64,000 bases of DNA from Gnetum montanum (lineage: Eukaryota; Streptophyta; Gnetopsida; Gnetales; Gnetaceae): contig MNCI01035277.1 in assembly GCA_015680685.1 (NCBI GenBank), positions 62,001 to 126,000 of the forward strand, read 5' to 3'. Below the pieces are notes generated by a model. It made no database searches and was not told the DNA's origin. It saw only the letters and a program-made list of their open reading frames with translations. Shown here piece by piece: positions 1-9,186 of the stretch; the stretch's first letter is position 1; each line of letters begins with the position of its first letter. The position numbers and the translations under genes were made by a program.

Positions 1-1550
1 CTTGAGCCACTAGAGGGCCTCGTTGACTTTTGCCTTCACCATATAGATGCGTTTTTCATTGATTTCTTTTTGCACTTAATCTACTGCTAGCTGTTCCTAT
101 GGACATTTGTACATATCTGAGTGCAAAAAAGTTTGGTATAGATGCCACAGGTGCATTTGAGGCCTTAGTAATTTTATCAGCAACCACCTCTGCTGTTATC
201 TCCTACCCATGGTGTTGCATCACCAAGACAGTTGCTCTCTTGCCCTCCTCCAGACGCACTGAAAAAGTAGCAATGTTCCTAGATATTTCTGGAAATTGTT
301 GCTATTGAGAGAGATATACCATTTCCTATTAGGCATTATGATTTGATTGCACGACCAGCTACATTTATTTGGTGGAGAAAATTAGTCCTCCTCGTTCAAT
401 CTAGCTGATGGTTCGAGCCATTTTGTTGAGGTGACTCATCACTGGGTGATACATAGATGGATCACCACCACTTGTTCCTGCTCACTACTTTTTCTCATGG
501 AAGAGATGCTCTAGGATCTTATGCATGTGTTTTAGGGTAGTGCAAGCCTCTAGCATTGTTTCATGAGTGAGTAATAGAGGTGGTGTTAATTGCTTTTCTT
601 CTTGGATGATCTTGGCAGGTATCTTATCCTTCGTCATCTCCACCAAGGAAGTAGACAAAGCATGTCTGAAGGGTTCATTTGTGTAGCATGTCATGCCTCC
701 CCTTTTGCATAATTTTCTAATGAGGCATGGGAAGGGGAGTACCTTCCTTCCATGTTCATTTTCTTTAAATTGCTTTCCTATCTCAAGATAGATCAGTTAT
801 GGAAGATTGATTGGAAATCAATTACTTAAAGTGGCATACACATGAGCAAAGAAGGCTATAATCTTGCTTGGCCTCACCATGGATTGAGGTGAAAGGCCAT
901 AATTTTGAAGTATGTGCATTCTGCCATGGTGAGTGCACCAAACTCCTTAGGATCGACTCCATAACATTGCTATGTCCATTCCTTGATGTCAAAATATGCT
1001 TGCATGGGGATTTCTTCAAGATTGGCCCTGCTTTCTAGTAATCTAAGGACCTCTGCAATGGCTTTCACCAAGTAGGACATTGAGATGTCCTTGATTTTAA
1101 TCATTGAACTAGCTTGCTGATTATTTTAGAAGAGATATGTCTCTCCCATATACCACTCCTTGCTAGAAGTGATTGTGGGCCATATGGAAGAGTTCTATAG
1201 TTGAGCTTTGACTTCTAGTGGTGCGAACTCCAAGAAAGATCCAAAGTTTAATTCTTCAAGCACAAATTTTTGAACCTCCCTATTCGCTATCTACTTGAGG
1301 TAGGATTCTATTAAGGTCACCTCAAGGTTTATCTTGGTTTAGATGACTCATCTTGATAAGACTATTTTGTTGCAACAACTTCTTCAGGAAATTGTTAGAT
1401 AGATTCCACTTTAGGCTCCTCCTAAATAGGTTCTATTGCATGGGTCTTAGCTTGCTCATGGGCCTATTCTTAGTCCCTTCATATTTTTGGTTGTTTTTCC
1501 CTTGGCTAGAACAGTCCTCCTTCCTATGCATGCTTTCCCTTGGGTGCCAT
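1..1550 (-). pseudogene. ORF2 of element B1 (downstream coiled-coil/transposon-domain protein), N-terminal part
   Basis: Minus-strand remnant of the second ORF of the integrase-bearing element B1. Translation starts at an ATG (1550-1548, MAPKG) directly after an intron acceptor. Around 1300-1130 it reads EELNFGSFLEF, then SSIWPTI, then EWYMGETYLF. These align with the ORF2 of element A (VELNFESFTEF, SPLWPVL, NLGEMYQF). Around 755-640 it reads VLPFPCLIRKLCKRGG then CYTNEPFRHAL, matching the LPFPCLITKLC-type block in the ORF2 of C and E. In-frame stops and frameshifts make it a pseudogene. It runs off the left window edge, so the coiled-coil C-terminal half and the 3' LTR are not visible. The N-terminal domain resembles the family called 'putative plant transposon protein'. 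That is from memory of the motif. Its function is unknown. Confidence 0.6.
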
Positions 1551-1610
1551 CTATGGTCACAACATAACAAAGGATTAACATTCAATGTGTAACTTATAAC
1601 ATTTAAGTAC
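1551..1610 (-). other. Leader intron of B1 ORF2 (60 nt, GT-AG)
   Basis: On the minus strand the sequence reads GAGAAAG|GTACTTAAATG, then 60 nt later GTGACCATAG|ATGGCACC. The acceptor AG lies immediately before the ORF2 start codon. The same layout recurs in A, C, E, F1 and F2, which supports a real intron. Confidence 0.6.
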
Positions 1611-1994
1611 CTTTCTCATTGGGTAGCTACACTTTAGGCTAAGTTTGGACAATGGAAGATTAATTATTTTATTATTATTTTGTTGAATTTTAAATTAGAA
1701 TGTTATTGGAGCTTGTTGGAAAGGTTTAACTCTCATAATTTGATGTTTTAATGTTGGTTTCTTTGTTAAACCTTTGTGGGAGATAGAAAATTTTAAAAAA
1801 AAATTTCATAAAAAACTTAAGGTTTGTAGCCCCCATAATAACAAGCTTACCTCTGGTAGTTACAAAGTCGAAGAATGGAGTAAATCAGAAAAACAATTAG
1901 GAAGATATGGCTCTTGGAAGGTTCTAGGCTTTGAAAAATTCGAAAAACTCCCCCTCTCATTTATGAGAAAATGTGAAAATTCTAAGTGTTGTAG

Positions 1995-2110
1995 CCTATT
2001 TATAAGTAGGTGGACTCCTGCATCATGAGGATCATGTATACAAGATATCGTTTGGGTATGGGCTCTGTTGATGGGTACTTGTCTATAGAGCTGATGTCCA
2101 AGATTTCAAC
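1995..2110 (-). promoter_or_regulatory. Internal promoter-like block of B1, upstream of ORF2
   Basis: On the minus strand a TATA-like CTTATAAATAGG (about 1997-2008) is preceded by a stretch with short palindromes (ATGTATACA, AGATATCG, GGTACTTGTC). The downstream text AACACTTAGA matches the segment after the second TATA box of A and F2. Position and conservation suggest a promoter for ORF2. Activity is inferred. Confidence 0.45.
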
Positions 2111-2365
2111 ATTAAATATCTTCAAAAATACAAGGAGTTTTCTTGTGAAATTAGTGTCTATGGAGAGCTAGAAAAGTTGTGAACATGATGGAAAACTTGA
2201 AGAGAGCTCATAAATGCTAAAAATTTGGAAAACTAGAGAATGAAATTTATTGGAGAAGATGCCTTAAAGAGTGCACAGTTAGATGCATCGATGGGGTGCA
2301 CAAAAGATTTGATTATGAAAATGCCTAAGGATAAGAAACTTAACTAGTCCAACTAAGAGATATGC

Positions 2366-2440
2366 AAGTGGGTCCTCCCCATAGTAGGCTCATGCCCTTT
2401 TTGCCCTTGCATAACCTCAACTAAGGAGTCTGTGGGCCCC
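2366..2440 (-). other. Conserved untranslated block (B1 copy)
   Basis: Plus-strand text AAGTGGGTCCTCCCCATAGT, then CATGCCC...CTTGCATAACCTCA and GAGTCTGTGGGCCCC. Recognisable copies lie at 8116-8200 (A), 23599-23672 (D), 28068-28126 (C), 46205-46262 (E), 55905-55980 (F2) and 61522-61600 (H). It has no open frame common to the copies, so it is probably an RNA or DNA signal. The role is unknown. Confidence 0.5.
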
Positions 2441-3733
2441 ATAGTTGATTAATGGTGATGAAAAGTTAAGGATCAAATTTGGAAGAATCTATCCAAGAAA
2501 TTTGACACTTCAAACTAAGACAATGAACAATAACATGGACAATAAGTAATGATGTGAGTTATGTAAAGCATTGGTGGATGAGAGAGAAAATGGAATGGAA
2601 TTTCCAATCATGGTCACATGAAGTCCCTTGTGGATTCTATGGTTAAATGACCTGATAAAATCCATCCTTAGTCTAGACCAAAATCAACCTCTTTCAATGA
2701 CTTCACATCACCACTCTAAGACTAGACCATCCTTTCGAGACACAAGAATGCTCTCACAAATCAATCATCGTTCCTTATTAGAGAAGAAAAGAGAAGCAGA
2801 AAGGGAGAAAGGACCTTAGTTAGAGAGGACCTTCAAGCATGGATAACATGTCTTTCTAGTCCCATAACCAATGCTTGTAGCCTGTTATTTTGTCTAAGGG
2901 ATGTGATTTGAATTTGCATCATCATCATCATTTTTTTCTGAATTTTATGTTTTTATGATTTTTTTGGATGGGAATCACACCATGCAAAGACTTATTCAAC
3001 TTCCTATTATTGGTCGATGTGGAATAGTAAGAAATCCATGAAAACACTTGTGTACTTAAGTAAGTAGAAAGGCATAAAGAGTATTGAATCCCCTTGAAGT
3101 CACACCCTTTTCAAGTTGTTTGAATCTTTTCCAAGTTTGGAAACTACTAAGCTTACAAGTTTGTTAAATTTTTATTAATGAAAAAGGAACCTCATATTTC
3201 CAAAACAAGAAAAATCAGAGCTTGTGAATGGGTGGATAACATGGACTCACTGCCTATTCCATAAAAATGAAACTTTGTCTTAGTTATTAGTCATCAAAAT
3301 TAAAAAATAGAAACTAGACATTAGCAATCAAAGACATTAAATAGAAACCACCATTAGCAAACAACTACAACATCATTGTGTCATATTGGCAATAGAGCAT
3401 TTTATTAGAAAATATGAAGAAAAATTTATACCAAAATAAAGTAAAATATGAAAGAAATTGTAAAATATTCAAGAAAGTTGAAACATACTAACAATGTTGC
3501 AAAACAAAAATTGGAAAAATAACAAAGTGTAAAATAAAAAGGTATAAAAAAAATGTAAAGCAAAAAAGTTGAAAAACTCAGGAGCCACTAATATGGCTAG
3601 CATGAATGACCATCTCCCCCACTATTGAGTTGAAAGGAGAAGATCTAAAAGATTGAGTGAGGTTGTCCATCTGATGAGGTGTTGCTTGCACTAGCTTGCT
3701 TGAGCTTGTGGAAAGGTTTTACTTGCATGTTGA

Positions 3734-3738
3734 CTAAC
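3734..3738. repeat. Target site duplication CTAAC, left side of element A
   Basis: CTAAC abuts the TGATGAGTGG terminus at 3739. The same CTAAC follows the other terminus at 12054-12058. The unoccupied sequence TTAACTAACTAC is seen in relatives at about 35120 and 57275. Confidence 0.9.
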
Positions 3739-4143
3739 TGATGAGTGGTGAGGTACCCCTACACTCAACCATGCGAATACAACCGTTGCACGCGTGATCC
3801 GGTCGAACTCCACAGATGGACTAGTTGTAGTACCTAGATAGTTATCCTTAGGTCACAGTTCGTTATTTTCCCACCTGGACTAGTATTATATTTGTCACGT
3901 ATGGTTTAGTCCAGAGTGAGGTGTATGATGTGTTTCCTAATTCTAACGCTACTCCTGAAGGTAGTGGAATGTAAGGTTAACTAAGCTAAGCTAGGAGGAA
4001 AAGGTAAGGAAATCTAATCTAGCTTAAGTGCGACGAGCAACTGATTCCTTGATCAACCGTACACATCTTGGACCTCATGCACGACTACCACTAGGATTAC
4101 CAAGCACAGATCCTAGGTATGCCACTGGGCTACCAAGTAGTCA

Positions 4144-4144
4144 N
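4144..4144. other. Ambiguous base (n) at an LTR join
   Basis: A single n sits exactly where about 270 bp present in the partner LTR are missing. Treat the deletion as unverified. Confidence 0.9.
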
Positions 4145-4177
4145 ACTCCTAATACCAAATCAAGGGAGAACCGCCTC

Positions 4178-4272
4178 TTATTTATAGACATTGTGACGCA
4201 CTATAATATCGCGTACGCGATATCGCAAGAGAAGATGCGATATCACGGCCCATGCGATATTGTGTCCCATCA
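4178..4272 (-). promoter_or_regulatory. Core promoter with GATATC palindrome array, 3' LTR of A
   Basis: Read on the minus strand from the LTR start: ACAATATCGCAT, GTGATATCGCAT, then TTGCGATATCGCGTACGCGATATT, and about 30 bp later the TATA box TATAAATAAG. The array lies between the LTR end and the TATA box. The bases around 4209-4230 form a long near-palindrome (GCGTACGC flanked by GATATC words). Confidence 0.6.
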
Positions 4273-4290
4273 TACCCCCACGACTGAATA
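4273..4290 (-). promoter_or_regulatory. Polypurine tract of element A (3' LTR)
   Basis: Minus strand TATTCAGTCGTGGGGGTA immediately precedes the LTR start TGATGGG. The position and G-tract are those expected for the plus-strand primer of reverse transcription. Similar TAGTCGTGGGGG words occur at 7524-7538 and 9203-9219 of the same element. Confidence 0.7.
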
Positions 4291-4430
4291 AAAACTCATC
4301 CTCGAGTTACAAAGAGAACAATTTCTATTGATTACACAGTGGATAGGTATGGGATTATTAACTGGAAAAAAATAAAATGAAACCGCAGTGTGGGAAGAAA
4401 ACACAACACAAAAAATATATACAACTACAA

Positions 4431-7236
4431 CTACAAAAATGTGGAACTCATGTAGTTCTTGGTGGCGGTGGCTCCTCCATTGGTGCCTTCCCTTTGTCTT
4501 GTGCTCCAAGCTTTGAAGGTTGATGACGCTAAAGAATGGCCTGGAGCTTCTCCTCTTCGGTCCAAGGATCTTGTGCTGTCCATGCTAATGTTTCGATGTT
4601 TGACGGAGTCGGCACTTCCCACTGATAGGGTAGTTGCGGGAACATCTTATTGGCTTTGACATACCACGCTGCGAACACCTGTCATTCCTCTTCATAGGCT
4701 CTAGCTTTATCTTTTTATTTATGAGGATTTTTTAGTGATCAAGCCAGGTCGGTTGCAATGTCTTTCTGTTTCTGGTAGCTTTCTTTTACCACAACAAGTT
4801 TAGAATTTGTGACATCTAGTTTTTCAGCCAGCTTCTTGCACTCTGCAAATTCTACTTCATATTTGATGTGTGTGGAAGCTACCTGTTGCTCGAGCTCTGA
4901 CCTTAGGTGCCCTGCTATTAGCATAGTAAGGTTGGCATATCTAAGGTTTGCCAACTCCATGTACTCTGTTAAGTCTTTGATCTACAGGTCCCAATTTTTA
5001 ACTTCCACTTGGTGGGCGAAGGCGTAAGTGTCCAATATGGCCCTCCAATTAGTGTGCTGAGCACTGATGTTGTTGATTTGAGCCTTGGCCATATGGATCT
5101 CCTTCTCCAGGATCTGTTTGTACATCCCCACCTAATCATGGAAGTGCTCCTTCAGCTTCTTATGTCTTTTAGCCTCATTCTACCAGATGCTTATTTCGAT
5201 GGTTGATTTTTGGCGAATAGCGCGTACCTCCTCCATTAAGAGGGTTCGATTTTCTTTGGCTAAACGACTTACATCTCAGTTGACCTGAATAAATTGTTCT
5301 CGTAACTGATGAAAGTGTTCATCAAGAACATTCTTTTATTTCTCCATAGAGGTCAACTGAAGGTTATCTGCAACCAATTGCTTATTCTCTTCTTCTAAGG
5401 CCTTCAGTGCCTTAATATATGCATGAGTTTGCGCTTGTGCTGCAGAGGCATCCTAAGTGGTCGTCTCCTCTTCTTCTGCCACCTTCTTATTCTCTACAAT
5501 CAATTTGGTAAGTTGCTCTATTCTAAAGTTATCTAGCTGGTCTGCGGGAACAAATTGTAAAGGATCCTGCTATGCTGCTTGTAAGGCTATGAGCTGCTCT
5601 TGTAGTTTCTGCACTTCAACTTCAGCATGCTCGGCCCTTACTTTGGATATGACCAGCTTCCCCTTTGTGGAAATGAGATATGACTGAATTGTTGTGACAT
5701 CTTGAGGGATGTCAAATAGAGACGTCATTACTTATCCTGTTTGAAGCAATCTGTCAAGTACATCTTCATGTTTCTCAGGAGTCATTGAGGTTTTGGAAAG
5801 AGTTTGAGCATCCCGTGCTCCTGAGAGATCTGCCGGTGGCACAACAGGTACATTAAAGGATTCTTTGATGTGGTTAGCGACCACTTCAGCAGCTTCCATG
5901 GCATTTTGGTGTTGCATGACTACCACAGTGGCCCCTTCACTAGTCTCTAATTGCACCTAGAAAGATGCCGTGTTTCCCGAGATCTATTGTAACCATCTAC
6001 TATCCCCTCCTCCTGTTTGAATTGATAATTTTTCCCTTGTGCAATCTAACGAAATAGTAGGATGATCGACATCATCGATGACACGGAAAAGGCTTGTGTC
6101 ATCATGAATTCCCCAACTAACCATCTTAGCGATGGCCCTTAGATGGCTCATTGACAGTCTGTAGTCTTGCGGAGGCGATGGTTGATCCTGGCCTATGCTG
6201 GGCCCTACTTCTTATTGTTAGCTGGGACCTGTGGCTGGAGGTTGAGTAGGTCTTGTAAGTTGAGTTGCAGGTGGTCCAGTCATTTTTTCTTCTTCTTCTT
6301 CAAGTCTCAGCTCTTCGCCAATGCTCTTTCTTGGAGCTGGCACCTTTAGTAATTTAGCATAAGAAGCATTCTGGGCTTTTCAGAGGACACCATTTATGTA
6401 TCCCCGAATACTAGCCTGTTGGCACAGTTTTTTGATAAGACAGAGAAAACGTAGTGCCATCTTCCCTAACTTCCATTCTTTAAATCGCCTTAGGATCTCC
6501 ATCAAATATAGATGGGGAAGGTTAGCGTTAATCTTTTCCATCAACACTGCACATCCTCTGGCTGCATACATGGATATTCTTTTCAAGCCTTTCGTGGGGA
6601 AGAGGTGATATGTTCCATTTTTAAAATAAACTCTCTCTTTCGTTGTCAGTTCATCAAATGCTTTGTCTCTACCATAAGCCTTCTCTAACTAGTCCTTTCA
6701 CACATTAGGGTCTAAACAGGTAGATAACCGAGCAACATGGGACCTTGAATTTGGAAATTTAACACTTTCAAAATGGCCTGCACAGAGAAGTCAACTATCA
6801 CACCACAAATGTTAACTGTGGTGCCTTGCTCCCTATTGTGCCAAAATTGGTACATTTCTCCTAAGTTCCAGGCACCGATTTCAGAGAGGACAGGCCATAA
6901 GGGAGACCCTTTAAGGTGATCCCTAATAGCCTCAGGAGTGAACTCTGTAAAAGATTCGAAGTTTAACTCCACAATCACCGCAGCGAATGTGGACTTCTCA
7001 TGGATAGGCTGAACACATTTTGGGGGCAACGTGAGTTGTTGTCCCAGTTTAGGCGTAGCAGCAACTCCTTCTTCTGCTTGCCCAGACCGTCTAGTAGGAG
7101 GTTCTTCTTGATGGATGCTGAATGATTGCACCTCTTATTCTACATGTTGTCCGACAGGGCCTTGTCTTCCACCTCTCCAAGGTTGTTTCTCTCCATGTTG
7201 AATAGGACCCTCCTGCTGTGCATCTTTCAAGGCCAT
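4431..7236 (-). pseudogene. ORF2 of element A: N-terminal transposon-type domain plus coiled coil (about 930 codons)
   Basis: Minus strand. The start is the ATG at 7236-7234, just after the intron acceptor GTGATTGCAG. The N-terminal part (to about 6380) contains VELNFESFTEF, GSPLWPVLSEIGAWNLGEMY, then INANLPHLYLMEILRRF and ALRFLCLIKKLC. The last two are the motifs I associate with the plant 'putative plant transposon protein' domain. The middle reads VVANHIKESFNVPVVPP. From about 5700 to 4740 the frame is rich in Glu/Lys/Leu heptads (for example CKKLAEKLDVTNSKLVVVKE), a likely coiled coil. The C-terminus ends with TNGGATATKNYMSSTFL. I saw no signal peptide or membrane segment, so an envelope role is not supported. 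Several stops and frameshifts break it. C and E carry the same protein. Confidence 0.65.
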
Positions 7237-7291
7237 CTGCAATCACACGGATCAAGCGTTAGTAAGGTTATTTTTTAAAGTCAAGTTATAC
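7237..7291 (-). other. Leader intron of A ORF2 (55 nt, GT-AG)
   Basis: Minus strand GCAGTAAG|GTATAAC ... GTGATTGCAG|ATGGCC. The donor context matches C (AATAAG|GTATGA) and E (GTAAG|GTATGA). The acceptor directly abuts the ATG. Confidence 0.65.
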
Positions 7292-7523
7292 CTTACTGCT
7301 TGCCTTAATTAAAGATCTTATGTTATAACATGTGATCGTGCCTGAAAGTTTGTAATGATGAGTCCTATGACTTAGGTGGTTTCCATTTTTAATCTCCTGG
7401 TATACTTAAGGTCATATGATTTTTGGCACAATTATTCTAAGTGTTAAGTTAATTACCCTAGCTGATGTCCTTTGGGCAATGATAAATTTTAAAAAATTTA
7501 AGCACTTTTCGGTAAGTGTCTCT

Positions 7524-7538
7524 CCCCCACGACTAAAC
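7524..7538 (-). promoter_or_regulatory. Second polypurine-like G-tract (A, in ORF2 leader)
   Basis: Minus strand TTTAGTCGTGGGGGA, nearly identical to the true polypurine tract at 4273-4290. The same position, between the internal TATA box and the leader intron, carries such a word in C, E and D. Confidence 0.5.
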
Positions 7539-7699
7539 TGAACACTCCGATTTCAAGCAGGTTCAAACGGAATTAAAATCAGAGCACCAGTGCGCGAGAT
7601 ATGAGTGAAAAAGAAAGGGTCACACAATTGCAAGTTGCAGAGAAAAATTTCAACTCTCCCTGCATGAATGGAAAAATGATGCTAAGTGTTGCAGAGGGG

Positions 7700-7800
7700 G
7701 TTCCTATTTATAGGTAAATAGGACACGATATCGCGTACAGTACATCGCGTACATAATATCACATGGGACGCGATATCGCGTACGCGATATCTCGGCCCTA
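7700..7800 (-). promoter_or_regulatory. Internal promoter of A: GATATC array and TATA box upstream of ORF2
   Basis: On the minus strand: GAGATATCGCGTACGCGATA, TCGCGTCCCATGTGATATTA, TACGCGATGTACTGTACGCG, ATATCGTGTCC, then CCTATAAATAGG (7703-7714). This repeats the LTR promoter architecture in the middle of the element. It is followed by a leader, a G-tract, an intron and ORF2. The inference is a separate transcript for ORF2. Confidence 0.6.
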
Positions 7801-9186
7801 CTAATGTGAGACACATGAAAATATTAAATTTTTAATGATTTTTCTTGAAATTAATGTTAAATATTGAGGACATTGGTAAGTACTAAGATGTCCTAGGGTA
7901 ATTGCATTGATTCGAGAGACACTCTTAATGATAATGATGTGAATTGTAGTAATTAAAAATTTGGTGGTTACGAAAAAAGGGAATGTAATGGTACACTGGA
8001 ACGTCGAAATTATAGAGGGATAATAATAGGGAAAGAAAATGATGAAAAATTAAGCTGAGAGTAAGAAATGGTGTGTGTGAGCGAGAGAATCAGTGAAGAT
8101 TACAACAAAACTACACAAGTGGATCCTCCCCAAAGCAGGTTTCAACCTATAATGCCCTTGTGTAACCACACTTAAAGTGTCTGTGGGCACTAGAAGGGTT
8201 AAATGTAATCCGCACTAACTTCAAAAAACACACACATGTAAATATCACCAAAATGAAATGAAAATTCTATGTTACACGGGACACAAGCTACAATTACACA
8301 AAAAGTGAGATGAGATGAACTATAGAAAGGGATCGTAGAGATTAGGACATGAGGTAATTGACCTAGGGCACAATGAATCCTGCGTGAAAAGCATGATTAA
8401 GGTGTTTTTAACCCATCATTCCAAGATCAGGACCAAGTCCATCCTTCAATCAGTGGCATCACATTGTTTCATCCCATGGTGAGCAACTATGAGAGTACCA
8501 TAACAACAAGGCGTACTATCACTTGGTGTTTTATGCTAGGGAGGAGAGACTTTTGTTTTGTGGCACTTTTTTTTTTCTTTTCTCTTTTTTTTTCACTTTA
8601 CTAAATCTAGAGAAGCCGCCAACCTTCAGGCATGGGTGCATGTCTTTCCAGTGGGACCCCCTAGAATAGTGTTTGATTTTTGAGTGCCCTTTTGGTTAAT
8701 CTTACTCCCATTTTTCATTAGATCTACAAGGATCTTAGTACAACCATATTGCATGATAACTCCCACAGACGTCACCAAAGAGAATCCACAACTTCCCTTG
8801 ATGTCACACCCTAATCATTCCCTCCTGGTTCATCCTTCTTCATTCTGGGTACAATCAACACAAAATTAATTTTAAGTTTTGAAATTCCAAGAATAGCACT
8901 ATACCCTCGAACAGAACCTCTTATTTATAGAGTGGATGAGTGGGTGTAATGGGTTCACTGTCCAAATAATTGATTATTCATGACTTAATAACATAGAACA
9001 CACCTCAACCAATGATCCACATGAGTGTTTTATTCATAGATGAGATTACTTACAAAAGCGTAAAAAGACAACAACACAAAAAGATAAAGAGGTAAAAAAA
9101 ATAAAATAAAAAGTTGAAAAATGAAAAACTGGAAAACAAAAAGTTGTAAAATAAAAGAAAATAAAAATGATTATTAATCCTGCTTG
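7801..9186 (-). other. Untranslated interior of A between gag and ORF2
   Basis: No convincing coding sequence. It contains the conserved block at 8116-8200 (AAGTGGATCCTCCCCAAAGC on the plus strand), oligo-T runs near 8568-8592, and a stretch at 9060-9170 rich in AAAAGTTGAAAA/ACAAAAAGTTGTAAAA words, equivalent to the TTTTGTTTTACAC stretch of D and B. Confidence 0.5.

Larger units (their letters stand above)
1611..3738 (-). other. B1 untranslated region between integrase and ORF2, left of the element A insertion
   Basis: No plausible coding sequence. In minus-strand order it holds a G-tract (GTGGGGGAGATGGTC, about 3611-3625), an A+T-rich stretch rich in TTTTGTTTTAC-like words (3400-3580), a conserved block (about 2366-2440, AGTGGGTCCTCCCC on the plus strand), the internal promoter-like block and the ORF2 leader. 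The same order is found in F1, F2 and H. At 3738 it is cut by element A and resumes at 12054. Confidence 0.55.
3739..4272 (-). repeat. 3' LTR of element A (internally shortened)
   Basis: Matches the LTR at 11288-12053, including the GAGTGGTGAGGTACC terminus, but about 270 bp is missing at a single n (4144). The other LTR has the intervening sequence (about 11693-11960). It carries about five GATATC-like motifs upstream of TATAAATAAG, against two in the 5' LTR. The n suggests a patched assembly join as well as, or instead of, a real deletion. Confidence 0.85.

Noticed and set aside
99-308. Plus-strand frame of 69 codons near the left edge
   Set aside because: It lies opposite the minus-strand ORF2 of B1 and has no family resemblance.
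4431-7236. ORF2 as a retroviral envelope gene
   Set aside because: The position fits Athila env-like ORFs, but I see no signal peptide, transmembrane segment or surface-protein motif. The coiled-coil and transposon-type domain fit better.
7700-7800. GATATC palindrome arrays as a CRISPR array
   Set aside because: The spacing is irregular, repeats are only 8-14 bp, there are no cas genes, and the DNA is plant nuclear.
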